Shown: positions 62,819 through 64,000 of the stretch, one piece after another
How positions within the stretch are numbered: position 1 is the stretch's first letter
How the letters are laid out: each line of letters opens with the position of its first letter
Translations under genes and position numbers: made by a program
Notes under the pieces: model-generated
Seen by the model: the letters and a program-made list of their open reading frames with translations, nothing else
What the model was told of the DNA's origin: nothing
The model's database searches: none
DNA from: Flavobacterium omnivorum
GTDB taxonomy: Bacteria > Bacteroidota > Bacteroidia > Flavobacteriales > Flavobacteriaceae
Length of the DNA: 64,000 bases
Reading direction: 5' to 3'
NCBI RefSeq assembly: GCF_900099915.1
Contig: NZ_FNDB01000002.1
Location: 39,910 to 103,909 of the forward strand

Positions 62819-62838
62819 ATAACTTATAACTTATAACT
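62819..62838 (+). repeat. Heptamer direct repeats at the purB promoter
   Basis: ATAACTT repeated almost three times, ending at the T that starts the -7 box TATTTTTG (62838-62845). Confidence 0.6.
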
Positions 62839-62845
62839 ATTTTTG
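62838..62845 (+). promoter_or_regulatory. Predicted -7 box of purB
   Basis: TATTTTTG, 25 nt before the start codon; fits TAnnTTTG. Confidence 0.55.
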
Positions 62846-62870
62846 TCGCTTTCGAACAAACAACTAAACA

Positions 62871-64000
62871 ATGACTACTTTAAACGAATTGAATGCTATA
62901 TCTCCAATCGACGGTAGATATAGAAATAAGACCATTTCTCTAGCTCCTTTTTTCTCAGAAGAGGCTTTAATCAAATACCGTGTATTGGTTGAAATTGAAT
63001 ATTTCATTGCTTTGTGCGAAGTGCCTTTGCCACAACTAAAAAACATAAACCCGAACTTATTCGAAAGTTTACGTGACATTTATAAAAACTTTTCGACTGA
63101 AGATGCGCTTTGGATTAAAGAAACAGAGAAAGTAACCAACCACGATGTAAAAGCAGTAGAATACTTTATCAAAGATGCATTTGAAAAACTAGGTTTGTCC
63201 CAGTATAAAGAGTTTATCCACTTTGGATTGACTTCTCAGGATATTAATAATACCGCGATTCCATTATCTACAAAAGAAGCTTTCGAGAAAGTATACATGC
63301 CTTCCTTGATTACTTTAACTTCTAAATTAAAAGATTTAAGTGTGGAATGGCGCGATATTCCAATGCTTGCCCGTACCCATGGTCAACCGGCTTCTCCAAC
63401 GCGTTTAGGAAAAGAAATAGGTGTTTTTGTAGAGCGTTTAGAAGAGCAAATGCGTTTGTTATTTAATATTCCGTTTGCGGCTAAATTTGGTGGTGCAACC
63501 GGAAATTACAATGCACATCATGTGGCGTATCCACAAATTGACTGGAGAAAATTTGGAGGTAAATTTGTGGAAGAAAATCTAGGTTTACACCACTCTTTCC
63601 CTACTACTCAAATTGAACATTACGATCATTTTGCCGCCTTTTTTGATGCTTTGAAAAGAATAAATACGATCATCATCGATTTAGATCGAGATATTTGGAC
63701 GTACGTATCCATGGAATATTTTAAGCAAAAAATCAAAGCAGGAGAAATAGGTTCTTCGGCTATGCCGCATAAAGTAAATCCGATTGATTTTGAAAATTCA
63801 GAAGGAAATTTAGGAATTGCCAATGCAATTTTTGAACATCTATCAGCTAAATTGCCATTATCAAGATTGCAACGTGATTTAACGGATAGTACGGTTTTGA
63901 GAAATATTGGCGTTCCCATAGGACATACATTAATCGCTTTTGAAGCTACTTTAAAAGGATTGAACAAACTGCTATTGAACGAGCCGAAATTCCACGAGGA
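62871..64000 (+). CDS. purB: Adenylosuccinate lyase, 5' part
   Basis: The reading frame is open to the window edge (376 codons seen), so the C-terminus is missing. The enzyme splits adenylosuccinate and SAICAR in purine synthesis. The start MTTLNELNAISPIDGRYRNKT, the HFGLTSQDINNTAIPLS block with the first catalytic His, the TH-containing MLARTHGQPASPTRLGKE, and the signature SSAMPHKVNPIDFENSEGN (about 302-320) are all typical of the PurB subgroup found in Bacteroidetes and gammaproteobacteria. It appears intact so far. Confidence 0.95.
   Translation, partial: MTTLNELNAISPIDGRYRNKTISLAPFFSEEALIKYRVLVEIEYFIALCEVPLPQLKNINPNLFESLRDIYKNFSTEDALWIKETEKVTNHDVKAVEYFIKDAFEKLGLSQYKEFIHFGLTSQDINNTAIPLSTKEAFEKVYMPSLITLTSKLKDLSVEWRDIPMLARTHGQPASPTRLGKEIGVFVERLEEQMRLLFNIPFAAKFGGATGNYNAHHVAYPQIDWRKFGGKFVEENLGLHHSFPTTQIEHYDHFAAFFDALKRINTIIIDLDRDIWTYVSMEYFKQKIKAGEIGSSAMPHKVNPIDFENSEGNLGIANAIFEHLSAKLPLSRLQRDLTDSTVLRNIGVPIGHTLIAFEATLKGLNKLLLNEPKFHE

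Overview
The window is AT-rich Bacteroidota DNA, most likely from a Flavobacterium or close relative. The evidence is TAnnTTTG promoter boxes, the near absence of Shine-Dalgarno sequences, Bacteroidetes-specific families (OMP_b-brl_3 barrel, CTnDOT-type Tra proteins, DUF2795, long SecA) and a GG-leader RiPP precursor of the Bacteroidetes type. No rRNA, tRNA or CRISPR array was seen.

Region 1 (0.1-15.4 kb) is a RiPP gene cluster. It holds an outer-membrane receptor-like barrel, a split LanB dehydratase (glutamylation and elimination halves), two membrane-spanning TPR/AraC regulators, a 45-residue precursor peptide not previously delimited as an ORF, a secreted prolyl-oligopeptidase-like protease, a C39-peptidase ABC exporter and an HlyD adaptor. 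There is no LanC cyclase and the core peptide has no cysteine, so the product is not an obvious lanthipeptide. An exact 19-bp motif lies exactly 29 nt before the TAnnTTYG box of both the precursor and the receptor gene, which points to one regulon.

Region 2 (15.7-37.2 kb) is the transfer block of an integrative conjugative element: TraE, TraF, TraG, three TraI-like paralogues, TraJ, TraK, TraL-like, TraM and TraN. It also carries a DUF1896 protein and a giant methylase/SNF2-helicase (DarB-like) protein. No relaxase, coupling protein or integrase is present. Since the block reads toward the chromosome at 37.3 kb, the RiPP cluster could be cargo of an element that extends left of the window.

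Region 3 (37.3-49.7 kb) is mostly housekeeping: an ABC-F ATPase, an unusual zinc-ribbon SDR, a methyltransferase, a LolD/MacB-type ATPase, an ATP-grasp protein, a PduO-type adenosyltransferase, DUF2795 and SecA.

Region 4 (49.7-60 kb) is accessory. It has a complete IS982-family element with a 7-bp target duplication, a two-gene HEPN-like/ORC-CDC6-like ATPase module, and a run of promoter-poor single genes whose boundaries look like integron cassettes (cassette starts complementary to the start of the following recombination site). A REP-associated tyrosine transposase (RAYT) and its REP palindromes have invaded this region.

Region 5 (60-64 kb) returns to chromosomal genes: LVIVD-repeat lipoproteins, a TrmH-family methyltransferase, a sirtuin and the 5' part of purB.
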